Assembly (NCBI RefSeq): GCF_002213425.1
Contig: NZ_NJGV01000004.1
Location: forward strand, 248,001 to 312,000
Length of the DNA: 64,000 bases
Direction: 5' to 3'
DNA from: Herbaspirillum aquaticum
GTDB lineage: Bacteria > Pseudomonadota > Gammaproteobacteria > Burkholderiales > Burkholderiaceae_D
In this document: positions 36,476 through 45,573 of the stretch, piece after piece
How positions within the stretch are numbered: position 1 is the first letter of the stretch
How the letters are laid out: every line of letters starts with the position of its first letter
Notes under the pieces: model-generated
What the model saw: only the letters and a program-made list of their open reading frames with translations
What the model was told of the DNA's origin: nothing
Databases searched by the model: none
Made by a program: the position numbers and the translations under genes

Positions 36476-37087
36476 TTACTTCTCCAGTGTGATGGGCGCG
36501 GTGATCAATACCCGTACAGGTGAGTCTTTTTCCTGCTTGTTCAATCCGGAAAAGTAAAACACCATCAAGGCAAACATGGCATACATTCCGGCATGAATGA
36601 GAAATTTCAGCGTGAGATGCAGATGGTAAGCCCTCATGTCGTTGGCAATCGCATTCGCTGATGATGTGCGGCCGTATTGGTCGGATAACATCGAACGAAA
36701 CGCGTTCCTGGCAAGCTCGTCGGCGTTTTCGAGATGCTCATAGGAGTAGTAACACTCTGCTTTGTAGTTCGTCCAGAACACGCCAGGCGCTACAAATTGA
36801 TACTCGGTACTCCATGCGGCTTTGATGAAATACCAGGTGCCAAGAAAGATGAAGGAGCCCGAGAAGAAATAGCATCCGTAAAATACATACAGCCAAGTTC
36901 CCGAGGCCGCCCGGTCAAGGTTCTGCAGCATGAAGCTCAGGATGCCCGCCATTGCGACTCCGATGGCGAATGGCATTTGGAGCCGCGCGTTCACCTTGTC
37001 GCGAGTATCTACTTCGTGGAAATACAGCTTCTCACAGAGCTCGAACAATTCGTCATTGATGGTCTTGCTCTTTTCATCTGCCGACAT
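36476..37087 (-). CDS. Three-TM membrane protein of unknown function
   Basis: 203 residues. A charged N-terminal helix (about 5-35, ELCEKLYFHEVDTRDKVNAR) leads into TM1 (38-56), TM2 (64-88, very aromatic: YVFYGCYFFSGSFIFLGTWY), a cytoplasmic or periplasmic helical stretch (95-158) and TM3 (160-181). No catalytic motif is seen. The layout, a short membrane hairpin plus helical domain, is shared by some bacterial pore-forming or sensor modules such as SLATT proteins, but I cannot assign it. Codon use is more A/T-rich than neighbours, suggesting acquisition. It is coupled to the proline-rich ORF. Confidence 0.7.
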   Translation of the reverse strand: MSADEKSKTINDELFELCEKLYFHEVDTRDKVNARLQMPFAIGVAMAGILSFMLQNLDRAASGTWLYVFYGCYFFSGSFIFLGTWYFIKAAWSTEYQFVAPGVFWTNYKAECYYSYEHLENADELARNAFRSMLSDQYGRTSSANAIANDMRAYHLHLTLKFLIHAGMYAMFALMVFYFSGLNKQEKDSPVRVLITAPITLEK

Positions 37088-37333
37088 GATCTTGACCTCT
37101 GGTGTCAGGAAACTCGTTTTGTGCCCAAGTCTCGCCTCCGATTGGCGAGACCGGTGACTTTACTACTGTCTCAAGGTCCTGCTCACAATCGAGAGGTAAT
37201 ACGCCAGAAGAAGTCGAAAATTTTGCATGCCGTCGTATTAATCGGTTGAAGTCGACCAATGCGAGGCGGTACTGCGCCGATGCAGAAGGCGTGCGACGCA
37301 GCTTGACAGTCGCACATTGAATCTACAATACCC

Positions 37334-38128
37334 TCAGAACGACCGCCGCACCCGCACCGACACATACGCTGGCGGCTTGGTGGTCGCGGTGGCCCGCGCG
37401 CTATGCAGCCGATGCAAGGTGATCTGGTTGACCTCCGCATGGCTGCCATCGATGTGCTCGCCCATCAGGCGCATCGCGCCCTCGGCGTCGCCGGCGGCGA
37501 TGCTGTCGAGGATGGCGGCATGTTCCTCGTAGGTCGAGTGCAGGCAATCGCCATACAGGAAATCCAGCCGCCGCACGATGCGGATACGGTCGGTAAGACG
37601 GTCGAATGACTCGGCCATCTCCTGGTTGCCGGCCGCGCGCACCAGGCTCTGGTGGAAGACCTCATCGAGCTGGGCTGCCTTGGGCCCGTCCGGTTCCCGT
37701 GCCTCGGCGGCCACACACCAGGTCGCGCGCAGCCCGGCCAGCACGGACTGGTCTGCGCCCTGGGCGCAGAGGCGGCGCACGGCGTGCGTCTCGATGAGCT
37801 TGCGCATTTCATAAAGATCGGAAAAACGCTTGAAATCGATCGGCACTACCTCCCAGCCCCCGCGCACATAGCCCTGCATCAGGCCATCGTTCTGCAGGCG
37901 TTGCAGCGCCTGCCGCACCGGCGTGCGCGAGACCTTGAAATGCGCCGCAATCTCGGTCTCGGTGATCTGGTCGCCAGGCAAGAGGCGCATGTCGAAGATG
38001 TCCTGCCGCAATTGGGCATAGACATACTCGGGCAGGGAGCCATTGCGCACCAGCGCGTCCTCGCCCTCGGCATCAGGGGCGAGCGCAACGGCGTCAGCGG
38101 CGGGGGAGGGAGCGGCCAGGCTTTTCAC
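37334..38128 (-). CDS. GntR-family regulator, FCD (FadR-like) subgroup
   Basis: 264 residues. The wHTH (about 30-98) reads PEYVYAQLRQDIFDMRLLPG then ITETEIAAHFKVSRTPVRQA; the FCD domain (about 105-240) has the metal/ligand residues in LDEVFHQSLVRAAGN, STYEEHAAILDSIAAGD and MGEHIDGSH. It is the last gene of the gamma-glutamyl peptide operon, 12 bases after ggt, and probably controls it through a TGTATACA-type site upstream of the binding-protein gene. Confidence 0.92.
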   Translation of the reverse strand: MKSLAAPSPAADAVALAPDAEGEDALVRNGSLPEYVYAQLRQDIFDMRLLPGDQITETEIAAHFKVSRTPVRQALQRLQNDGLMQGYVRGGWEVVPIDFKRFSDLYEMRKLIETHAVRRLCAQGADQSVLAGLRATWCVAAEAREPDGPKAAQLDEVFHQSLVRAAGNQEMAESFDRLTDRIRIVRRLDFLYGDCLHSTYEEHAAILDSIAAGDAEGAMRLMGEHIDGSHAEVNQITLHRLHSARATATTKPPAYVSVRVRRSF

Positions 38129-38140
38129 GATGGGCTTTCT

Positions 38141-39760
38141 TTACCAGGCTGCCACACTGCCATCGGTACGCGGTTCGGTCCCGCCGCAGAGCACGCCTTC
38201 GTCATTGCGCCAGATGATCTGGCCGCGACCGAAGCCGAGCTGGTTGCCCGACCACGACACTTCGTGTCCCAGCCCGCCCAGGCCACGGAAGAGATGTTCG
38301 GCCGTGGTGTGCTCGATGCTGACCTTGTTTCCTTTCTCCCATTCCCAGCGCGGTGCATCCAGCGCGGCTTGTGGATTGAGGCCGAAGTCGACGGTGTTCA
38401 TCACCACCTGCACGTGTCCCTGCGGCTGCATGAAGCCACCCATCACGCCGAAGGGACCGACTGCCTGCCCATTGCGCGTCATGAAGCCGGGGATGATGGT
38501 GTGGTACGGACGCTTGCCCGCGGCCAGCACATTGGGATGCCCGGCTTGCAGCGTGAAATTGTTGCCGCGATTGTGGAGCGCGATGCCGGTGCCCGGTACT
38601 ACAAGGCCCGAGCCGAAGCCCATGTAGTTGCTCTGGATGAAGGACACCATGTTGCCCTCGGCATCGGCGGTGCACAGGTACACCGTGCCGCCGCGCGAAG
38701 GGTCGCCCGCCACCGGCAGCGTGGCGCGCGGGCCGATCAGCTTGCGGCGTTCATCGGCATAGGCGTCCGAGAGCAACTGCTCCACCGTCACCTTCATGTG
38801 CGCCGGGTCGGCGATATGGGCCAGGCCATCGGCATAGGCCAGCTTGATGGCTTCGATCTGGCGATGGTAGGTCGCCAGCGTGTCGCGCTCGGAGAAGTCG
38901 TAGGCCTTCAGCAGGTTCAGCGCCATCAGGGCCACCATGCCGTGGCCATTGGGCGGGATTTCCCAAACGTCATATCCGCGATAATTCACGCCGATGGGGT
39001 CCACCCATTCCGGCTGGAACGCCGCCAGGTCGGAGGCCTGCATGTAGCCGCCGGCCTGCTGCAGGAAGGCGGCAATCTTCTCCGCCAGGGCACCGCGATA
39101 GAAGCCCTCGGCATTGTCCTCGGCAATGGCCTGCAGGGTGGCGGCATGGCCGGCCGAGCGCCACAGCTGGCCGGCTTGCGGTGCCTGGCCTTCGATGCAG
39201 AAGGTATCGAACCAGGACTGGAAATGCGGCTCCTTGAACTCGCGCTTGAAGTTCTGCTGCGCGACCTGCCAGGCATGCGCCACCATCGGCGAGACCGGGA
39301 AGCCCTCACGCGCCAGGGTGATGGCGCCGGCCATGGAATCGGTCAGCGCCAGCTTGCCGAAGCGCTTGGCCATGGCGGCCCAGGCACTGGGCGTGCCGGG
39401 CACGGTGACCGGCAGGGCACCGTACTTGGGTACGTCCTTCAGGCCGGCGCTGGTGAGCTTGTCGGCGGAGATCGATTGCGGCGCCGGGCCGCTGGCATTC
39501 AAACCATGCAGCTTGCCGCCATGCCAGACCAAGGCGAAGGCATCGCCGCCGATACCGTTGGCGGTCGGCTCCACCACGGTCAATGCCGCAGCTGCTGCGA
39601 TGGCCGCATCGATGGCGTTGCCGCCGCGCTGCAGGACTTCCAGCCCGGCCTGCGCGGCCAGTGGCTGCGAGGTCGCTACCATGCCGCGCCGGGCATAGAC
39701 GGCGCTGCGGCGCGAAAAGTAGGGATAGTGGTTGCTGCTGAAGTCGGGGAAGGCGGGCAT
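38141..39760 (-). CDS. ggt: Gamma-glutamyltransferase family protein
   Basis: 539 residues. Large-subunit part: MVATSQPLAAQAGLEVLQRG, GGNAIDAAIAAAAALTVVEP, GIGGDAFALVW. The autoprocessing site is RGGTVYLCTADAEGN with nucleophile Thr359; small-subunit part has the MGFGSGLVVPGTGI glycine motif and GFMQPQGHVQVVMN. There is no obvious signal peptide, so unlike E. coli Ggt it should act in the cytoplasm on imported substrate. It cleaves gamma-glutamyl bonds of glutathione or gamma-glutamyl peptides. GAGAG lies before the ATG. It follows the ABC ATPase genes. Confidence 0.92.
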   Translation of the reverse strand: MPAFPDFSSNHYPYFSRRSAVYARRGMVATSQPLAAQAGLEVLQRGGNAIDAAIAAAAALTVVEPTANGIGGDAFALVWHGGKLHGLNASGPAPQSISADKLTSAGLKDVPKYGALPVTVPGTPSAWAAMAKRFGKLALTDSMAGAITLAREGFPVSPMVAHAWQVAQQNFKREFKEPHFQSWFDTFCIEGQAPQAGQLWRSAGHAATLQAIAEDNAEGFYRGALAEKIAAFLQQAGGYMQASDLAAFQPEWVDPIGVNYRGYDVWEIPPNGHGMVALMALNLLKAYDFSERDTLATYHRQIEAIKLAYADGLAHIADPAHMKVTVEQLLSDAYADERRKLIGPRATLPVAGDPSRGGTVYLCTADAEGNMVSFIQSNYMGFGSGLVVPGTGIALHNRGNNFTLQAGHPNVLAAGKRPYHTIIPGFMTRNGQAVGPFGVMGGFMQPQGHVQVVMNTVDFGLNPQAALDAPRWEWEKGNKVSIEHTTAEHLFRGLGGLGHEVSWSGNQLGFGRGQIIWRNDEGVLCGGTEPRTDGSVAAW

Positions 39761-39812
39761 GGCGGTCTCTCGTTCTTGGTTCAGGGGCGTATTTTATCGT
39801 TTGGCTTGCGTA

Positions 39813-40790
39813 TTACGTGGGGTGCAGCTTCAGCTCAGGGCGGCTCAGGTGGCAGGCCACAGTATGGGTAGCGCTGACCTTGACGGCCGCTGGCGCTTCG
39901 GTCTTGCATATTTCCATGCAGGACGGGCAGCGTGGATGAAAATGACAGCCCGAAGGCGGGGCGGCCGGATTGGGGATGCTGCCCTGCAGGATGATGCGTT
40001 CACGATGTTGGCGTGGATGTTCACGTGGGATGGCTGACAGCAGCGCCTGCGTATAGGGATGGCGCGGCTGGGTGTAGACCTCTTCACATCTGCCCGATTC
40101 GACCATGCGTCCGAGGTACATCACGCCGATGGTGTCGCTGACATGACGGATTACGGCCAGGTCGTGCGAGACGAAAAGATAGGTCAGCCCCAGCTCCTGC
40201 TGCAGCTCGCGCAGGAGGTTCAGGATCTGCGCCTGGATCGAGACATCGAGGGCCGACACGGCTTCATCGGCCACCACCAGCTTGGGCCGCGTGATGATGG
40301 CGCGGGCGATGCCCACGCGCTGGCGCTGGCCACCGGAGAACTCATGCGGATGGCGTGCTGCATAGGCCGGGTTGAGGCCGACCATGTCCAGCGCTTCGGC
40401 TACCCCGCGCTTGCGGGTGGCGCGGTCGTGCAGCTTGTGCACGATCAGCGGTTCTTCCAGCACTTCGCCGATGGTCATGCGCGGGTTCAGCGAGGCATAC
40501 GGATCCTGGAACACCATCTGCATGTGCCGGCGCATGGCACGCAACTGGCCCTCGGGAAGCAAGGTCAGTTCCTGGCCCATGAAGCGCACGCTGCCTTCGC
40601 TGGGTTCGATCAGGCGCAGCACGCTGCGACCGGTGGTGGACTTGCCGCAGCCGGATTCGCCGACCAGGCCCAGGGTCTGTCCTTCGGCCAGGCTGAAGGA
40701 GACATCGTCAACGGCCTTGACGGTGCTGCTGCCGGAAGCGAAATATTTTTTCAGCCCGTGGACTTCGAGCAGGGGAGGTAGTGTCGTCAT
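39813..40790 (-). CDS. dppF: Peptide ABC importer ATPase, DppF/OppF type
   Basis: 325 residues from ATG 40790. Walker [12 protein letters not shown], signature [10 protein letters not shown], Walker B LVVADEAVSALD (Ala in place of the usual Pro, as common in DppF), and the C-terminal oligopeptide extension HPYTQALLSAIPR with the cysteine cluster HFHPRCPSCMEICKTE typical of DppF/OppF. Works with the DppD-like ATPase, whose stop lies ten bases upstream. Confidence 0.94.
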   Translation of the reverse strand: MTTLPPLLEVHGLKKYFASGSSTVKAVDDVSFSLAEGQTLGLVGESGCGKSTTGRSVLRLIEPSEGSVRFMGQELTLLPEGQLRAMRRHMQMVFQDPYASLNPRMTIGEVLEEPLIVHKLHDRATRKRGVAEALDMVGLNPAYAARHPHEFSGGQRQRVGIARAIITRPKLVVADEAVSALDVSIQAQILNLLRELQQELGLTYLFVSHDLAVIRHVSDTIGVMYLGRMVESGRCEEVYTQPRHPYTQALLSAIPREHPRQHRERIILQGSIPNPAAPPSGCHFHPRCPSCMEICKTEAPAAVKVSATHTVACHLSRPELKLHPT

Positions 40791-40800
40791 GATCAGGCCT

Positions 40801-41760
40801 TCAATGCGGATACCAGCAGCGCACGCTGTGGCCATCGCCCAGGTTTTCCAGTACCGGCATCTCCTGGCGGCAGATGTCCTGGGCGCGGGTGCAGCGGGCG
40901 GCGAAGCGGCAGCCCTGCGCGATGGTGCCGGGCGGTGGCACGCTGCCGGGGATGGCGGTCAAGGACGCACCGGGCGTGGCGTCCAGCGCCGGGCGCGCGC
41001 GCATCAGGGCATGCGTGTAAGGATGGGCGGGGCGGTCGAACAGGTCTTCCACGCTGCTCTGCTCCACCACCTGGCCGGCATACATCACCACCACGCGCTG
41101 GCACATCTCGGCCACCACGCCCAAGTCGTGGGTGATCATGAGGATGGAAGTCTTCTGCTCGCGCTTGAGGTCGCGCATCAGGTCGAGGATCTGCGCCTGG
41201 ATGGTCACGTCCAGCGCGGTCGTCGGTTCATCGCACACCAGCAGGCGCGGCTGGCACAGCAGGGCCATGGCAATCATGACGCGCTGGCGCATGCCGCCGG
41301 AAAGGCTGTGCGGATATTCGTCCACCAGCTGCGCCGCACGCGAGAGGCCCACGCGTTCCAGCATGGCGATGACCTTGGCGTCGATCGCCTGGCGCGACAG
41401 CGAGGTGTGGATGCGCAGCATCTCGCCCAATTGGTCGCCGATGCGATGCAGCGGGTTCAGCGAGGTCATCGGCTCCTGGAAGATCATGGCGATCTCCTTG
41501 CCGCGGATGCTGCGCAGGGTGGCGTCATCGGCCTGCAGCAGGTCGCGCTCGCCAAAGCGGATCGCGCCCGACAGCCTGGCCTGGCTGGCCATGGGGAACA
41601 GGCGCAGGATGGACAGGGCGGTGACGCTCTTGCCGCAGCCGGATTCACCCAAGAGGCCCACGGTTTCATCCTGGCCCAGCGAAAAGGAGACGCCATCGAC
41701 GGGTGCAACGCGGCGGCCGTGGCTCTTGAATTCGATCTTGAGATTTTCGATGGTGAGCAT
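40801..41760 (-). CDS. dppD: Peptide ABC importer ATPase, DppD/OppD type
   Basis: 319 residues: Walker [14 protein letters not shown], the [18 protein letters not shown] segment, signature [10 protein letters not shown], Walker [13 protein letters not shown] and the C-terminal extension HPYTHALMRARPAL followed by a cysteine pair region (GCRFAARCTRAQDICR). Partner ATPase of the importer in this operon. Nine bases separate it from the upstream permease gene. Confidence 0.94.
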   Translation of the reverse strand: MLTIENLKIEFKSHGRRVAPVDGVSFSLGQDETVGLLGESGCGKSVTALSILRLFPMASQARLSGAIRFGERDLLQADDATLRSIRGKEIAMIFQEPMTSLNPLHRIGDQLGEMLRIHTSLSRQAIDAKVIAMLERVGLSRAAQLVDEYPHSLSGGMRQRVMIAMALLCQPRLLVCDEPTTALDVTIQAQILDLMRDLKREQKTSILMITHDLGVVAEMCQRVVVMYAGQVVEQSSVEDLFDRPAHPYTHALMRARPALDATPGASLTAIPGSVPPPGTIAQGCRFAARCTRAQDICRQEMPVLENLGDGHSVRCWYPH

Positions 41761-41769
41761 GGTGGTTCC

Positions 41770-42660
41770 TCAGCGGCTCAGTTTGGGGTCGAACACTTCG
41801 CGGATGCCATCGCCCAGCAGGTTGAAGCCCAGCACCACCAGGAAGATCGCCAGTCCCGGCCACATGGCCAGCATCGGCGTGGTGTTCAGGTAGCCCTGGG
41901 CAATGTGCAGCATGGAACCCCAGCTCGGGTCTTCCGGCTTGGCGCCCAGGCCGAGATAGGACAGCCCGGCTTCGGCGATGATGGCCGTGCCCATGGCGAA
42001 GGTGGCCTGGATCACCAGGGGCGCCAGGGAATTGGGCAGGATGTAGCGCCACATGATGCGCAGGTGCCCGGCACCGATGGAGCGTGCCGCCATCACGTAG
42101 TCGAGGTTGCGGATGGTCATGGCCTGCCCGCGCGCCAGCCGCACGAAGGACGAGGTGAAGCCGATGCCGACGGCCACCATGGCATTGTAGAAACCGCCCC
42201 CCAGCGCCGCCGCCAGCGCCAGCGCCAGGATCAGCGAAGGAAAGGCCTGCAGCGCATCGACCACGCGCATGACGATGGCATCGACCGCGCCGCGATAGTA
42301 GCCGCTGACGATGCCGATGGGCACGCCCAATGAAAAGGCCAGCCCGACCGAGATCAGCGCGGCCTGCAGGGAGATGCGCGAACCGTAGAGCATGCGGGTA
42401 TAGATGTCGCGGCCCAGGTCATCGGTACCGAGCCAGTGCTCGGCACTGGGACCAGACAGCAGGTTGCCGTAGTCCTGATCAAAAATCGGATCGTACCGGG
42501 CCAGTACCGGTGCAGTGATGGCCAACAGTACCAGTACAGCGATGATCACCGCACCGATCACCGCCAGACGGTTGCGGCTGAAGCGGCGCAGGGTACGCCA
42601 GCGGGGCAGCGCCGGCAGGGCCTGCGCAGGGGAGGGAGGGTTCATGTCGGGAGACGTCAT
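41770..42660 (-). CDS. dppC: Peptide ABC importer permease, DppC type
   Basis: 296 residues starting at MTSPDMNPPSP (a second ATG five codons in is possible; neither has a clear ribosome site). One TM (about 32-55), HWLGTDDLGRDIYTRMLYGSR, five further TMs and the EAA loop YVMAARSIGAGHLRIMWRYI; ends NLLGDGIREVFDPKLS. The first 60 codons sit in a patch dense in GTAC tetramers. Confidence 0.93.
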   Translation of the reverse strand: MTSPDMNPPSPAQALPALPRWRTLRRFSRNRLAVIGAVIIAVLVLLAITAPVLARYDPIFDQDYGNLLSGPSAEHWLGTDDLGRDIYTRMLYGSRISLQAALISVGLAFSLGVPIGIVSGYYRGAVDAIVMRVVDALQAFPSLILALALAAALGGGFYNAMVAVGIGFTSSFVRLARGQAMTIRNLDYVMAARSIGAGHLRIMWRYILPNSLAPLVIQATFAMGTAIIAEAGLSYLGLGAKPEDPSWGSMLHIAQGYLNTTPMLAMWPGLAIFLVVLGFNLLGDGIREVFDPKLSR

Positions 42661-42683
42661 GGTTGGATGCGCTGGACGGGCAA

Positions 42684-43640
42684 TCAGCGGGCGATGCGCG
42701 GGTCGATCACGCTGTAGAGCAGGTCCACGCACAGGTTGACGATGACCACCATCACGGTGGCGGCCAGTACACCGGCCTGTACAGTCACGTAGTCGCGCTG
42801 GAAGATGGCGTCGACGATCATCTTGCCCATGCCGGGAATGCCAAAGATGCTTTCGGTGATGACCAGTCCGCCCAGCATGCCGGAGACCATCAGGCCGCTG
42901 GCCGTGACCACCGGGATCATGGCATTGCGCAGCGCATGGCCCAGCACCACCTGCCAGTCGCGCAGGCCCTTGGAGAAGGCGGTGCGGATGTAATCCTCGT
43001 TGAGCACTTCCAGCAAACTGCTGCGCACCATGCGCATGAGGATGGCCGATTCACGCAGGCCGGTCACGACCATGGGCATGATCATGGCGATCAGGTTGGC
43101 GTGCCAGTCCACCGACAGCGGCACGAAGCCCGAGGCCGGCAGCCAGCCCAGCTTGACCGCAAAGAGGATGATGAACAGCATGCCCAGCCAGAAGTGCGGC
43201 ACCGACATGCCGAACAGCGCGACCAGGGTACCGATGGCATTGGCCCAGCCGCGTGGGCGTGCCGCCGAGAGGATGCCGGCCGGCACCGCAATGATGACGG
43301 CCACCAGGAAACTGCCGATGGCCAGTTCGATGGTCACCGGCAGGCGCTGCCACAAGGCATCGGCCACCGGGGTGTTGTCGATGAAGGAGCGGCCCAGGTC
43401 GCCATGCAGCACCGCCCACAGCCAGCGCCCGTACTGCACCAGCAGCGGATCATCCAGGCCCAGTTTCAGGCGCAGCGCGGCCGCCGCTTCCGGCGTGGCT
43501 TCCATGCCGAGGATGGCGGCCACCGGGTCGCCCGGGAGCACCGCCAGCAGAGAGAACACCACCATGCTCACCAGCAGCAGGGTGGGGATCGACAGCAGCA
43601 ATCGCCGGGCCAGCTTGGGCAGCTTGATCGTCGTGGCCAT
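42684..43640 (-). CDS. dppB: Peptide ABC importer permease, DppB type
   Basis: 318 residues: N-terminal TM with LLLSIPTLLLVSMVVFSLLA, AVLPGDPVAAILGMEATPE, then five TM segments and the EAA loop YIRTAFSKGLRDWQVVLGHA. Forms the translocation pore with the DppC-like subunit. It begins five bases after the stop of the binding-protein gene. Confidence 0.94.
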   Translation of the reverse strand: MATTIKLPKLARRLLLSIPTLLLVSMVVFSLLAVLPGDPVAAILGMEATPEAAAALRLKLGLDDPLLVQYGRWLWAVLHGDLGRSFIDNTPVADALWQRLPVTIELAIGSFLVAVIIAVPAGILSAARPRGWANAIGTLVALFGMSVPHFWLGMLFIILFAVKLGWLPASGFVPLSVDWHANLIAMIMPMVVTGLRESAILMRMVRSSLLEVLNEDYIRTAFSKGLRDWQVVLGHALRNAMIPVVTASGLMVSGMLGGLVITESIFGIPGMGKMIVDAIFQRDYVTVQAGVLAATVMVVIVNLCVDLLYSVIDPRIAR

Positions 43641-43645
43641 GTGGC

Positions 43646-45145
43646 TTACTTGGAAACGGTCGCAGTGCGGATCACGCCATCCGGCACGTACTGGAAGCCC
43701 TTGACCGACTTGGCAATGCCGAAGAGCACGTTGTCATGCACGGTGTAGATGTAGGGCACTTCCTTGACCAGGATCGCCATGGCCTGGTCGTAGAGCGACT
43801 TGCGCTTGGCCTGGTCGCCTTCCACGCGGGCCTGGTGCAGCAGGTCGTCCACTTCCTTGGCGCCGAAGTGCGAGTAGTTCAGCGAGCCATTGGTGGTGAC
43901 GAAGTCGTAGATGTTCTGGTCCGGATCGGGACGCCCGCTCCAGCCCACGAACAGGCCTTCAAAGTTGCCCGCCTTGCCGGCCTCGATCTGGGTGGCCAGT
44001 TCGGTCTTCTCCAGCGTGACGGTGATGCCGGCCGGGCGCAGCATGCCCTGGATCATCTGGCCGACCTGCAATTCATCGGGCGTGGTCGGCAGGGTCAGCT
44101 TGAAGCTGAAGCCATTTTCTTTGCCGGCCGCCTTGAGCAGGGCCTTGGCGCGGGCCAGGTCGACCTTGGGCGGCACGTCGCTGGGGCCATTGGCAAACTG
44201 CGCCTTGGAGAAGGGCGAATGGCCGGCCGCCACGGCATTGTTGTAGACCACCTTGGCGATGGCGTTGCGGTCGATCAGGATGTCGACGGCTTCGCGCACT
44301 TCCTTCTTGTCGAAGGGGGGCTTGCCGGTGTTCATGTAGAAGCCGCGGAAGCCCAGCGACGGCTTGTTGAGCACGGTGTAGCTGGCGTTGGCGGGGACGT
44401 TGGTGATTTCCTTGTAGGGGAAGCGGTTGCTGATGTCGACCTGGCCGCTGCGCAGGTTGTTGAAGGCCACATTGACGTCCGGCATGATCTTGTAGACCAC
44501 TTCATCCACCTTGGGCAGGCCGGCGCGCCAGTAGTCGGGATTCTTCTTGAGCGTGATGGTGGCCCCCTTGAGGCGGCCTTCGTAGACGAAGGGCCCGGTG
44601 CCGACCGGATGGTTGACGTAGTCTTCGCCGTATTTCTTCACTGCTGCGGGTGACGACATCATGCCCGCGCGGTCGGTGAGGATGGAGAGGAAGGGCGCGA
44701 AGGGCGTGGACAGGTCCAGCTTGATGGTGTGGTCATCCACCACCGTGATCTTGCTGACGTATTTCAGTTCATTGCGGCGCAGGGAGGTTTTTTCCTGGCC
44801 GCGCAACAGGTTGAATTCCACCGCCTTGGCATCGAAGGGCGTGCCGTCCTGGAACTTGACTCCCTTGCGCAGGAACAGCGTGTAGGTCTTCTGATCCTCG
44901 GACACGGTCCAGCGCTCGGCCAGCATGGGGATGATCTTGCCCTCGCCATCCAGGTCCACCAGCTTGTCGAAGATGCTCTGGTAGACGATGCGTTCGTTGA
45001 GCATGGAAGACTGCGTGGGATCGAGCTTGCCGGGGTCGGCATCCAGGGAGATGTTGAGCGTCACCGCCCATGCGGGCAGGCTGCAGGCGGCCAGCACGGC
45101 CGAGGACATTGCGGACAGCAGGAAACGGGAGACACGCTGGTTCAT
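43646..45145 (-). CDS. Periplasmic peptide/glutathione-binding protein (SBP_bac_5)
   Basis: 499 residues. Signal peptide with hydrophobic core and cleavage after AWA (residue 27); a LAAC lipobox-like run at 18-21 makes lipidation an alternative. Family motifs: [85 protein letters not shown] precedes the ATG. It opens the operon SBP-B-C-D-F-ggt-gntR, and the association with gamma-glutamyltransferase suggests glutathione or gamma-glutamyl peptides as ligand. Confidence 0.92.
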   Translation of the reverse strand: MNQRVSRFLLSAMSSAVLAACSLPAWAVTLNISLDADPGKLDPTQSSMLNERIVYQSIFDKLVDLDGEGKIIPMLAERWTVSEDQKTYTLFLRKGVKFQDGTPFDAKAVEFNLLRGQEKTSLRRNELKYVSKITVVDDHTIKLDLSTPFAPFLSILTDRAGMMSSPAAVKKYGEDYVNHPVGTGPFVYEGRLKGATITLKKNPDYWRAGLPKVDEVVYKIMPDVNVAFNNLRSGQVDISNRFPYKEITNVPANASYTVLNKPSLGFRGFYMNTGKPPFDKKEVREAVDILIDRNAIAKVVYNNAVAAGHSPFSKAQFANGPSDVPPKVDLARAKALLKAAGKENGFSFKLTLPTTPDELQVGQMIQGMLRPAGITVTLEKTELATQIEAGKAGNFEGLFVGWSGRPDPDQNIYDFVTTNGSLNYSHFGAKEVDDLLHQARVEGDQAKRKSLYDQAMAILVKEVPYIYTVHDNVLFGIAKSVKGFQYVPDGVIRTATVSK

Positions 45146-45269
45146 TCGTTTTTCCTTTCAGAAGTCATCACGGATCGAGCGCAACCGGCTTGGGCGGCAA
45201 GCCCGCCTGCCATGGCCATCGGGCCAGCTTGGGCGATGGATACGGTGAAGGCAAGCACGGATACGTCAA

Positions 45270-45277
45270 TGTATACA
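45270..45277. promoter_or_regulatory. Candidate GntR (FCD) operator
   Basis: TGTATACA is a perfect 8-bp palindrome, within CAATGTATACAACG. It matches the GTNTAC-type core of FCD-subgroup GntR operators and lies about 125 bases upstream of the binding-protein start codon, in the region where the operon promoter should be. Confidence 0.45.
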
Positions 45278-45527
45278 ACGACGAAGACATGCAGGAAGCG
45301 TGCCATGGCGGCAGCTTCGCGTCGGTCGGAAAACTCCTATCACGGGCCGGGAAAGCAGGCGGGGCAGGCCTCCCGCCGGATGGCTGCGAAGCGGGCGATG
45401 GCGTGCGACGTCGCGCACCCGTCCTTCCTCCTTGTGCAGGCGTGCTTCGCGATGGTGCGCAATCGCGCTGCTGTTTGTGCGAGGAAGGGGCGTGGCAAAG
45501 CTGCGACGACAATGCGTAAATTTTTTT

Positions 45528-45549
45528 ATTAAATCGCTTGCTATTTAAT
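45528..45549. promoter_or_regulatory. Candidate OhrR operator upstream of ohrR
   Basis: ATTAAAT and ATTTAAT form 7-bp inverted arms around eight bases, 25 bases before the ohrR ATG. The right part, TTGCTATTTAAT (45538-45549), recurs exactly at 46253-46264 upstream of the esterase gene. Confidence 0.55.
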
Positions 45550-45573
45550 TTTGGCCTCGTTAAACTGCGCTGC

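Larger units (their letters stand above)
45146..45573. other. Divergent intergenic region between peptide operon and ohrR
   Basis: No supported gene in 428 bases. It contains a possible GntR operator (45270-45277) nearer the peptide operon and an A/T-rich palindrome (45528-45549) next to ohrR. Confidence 0.5.
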
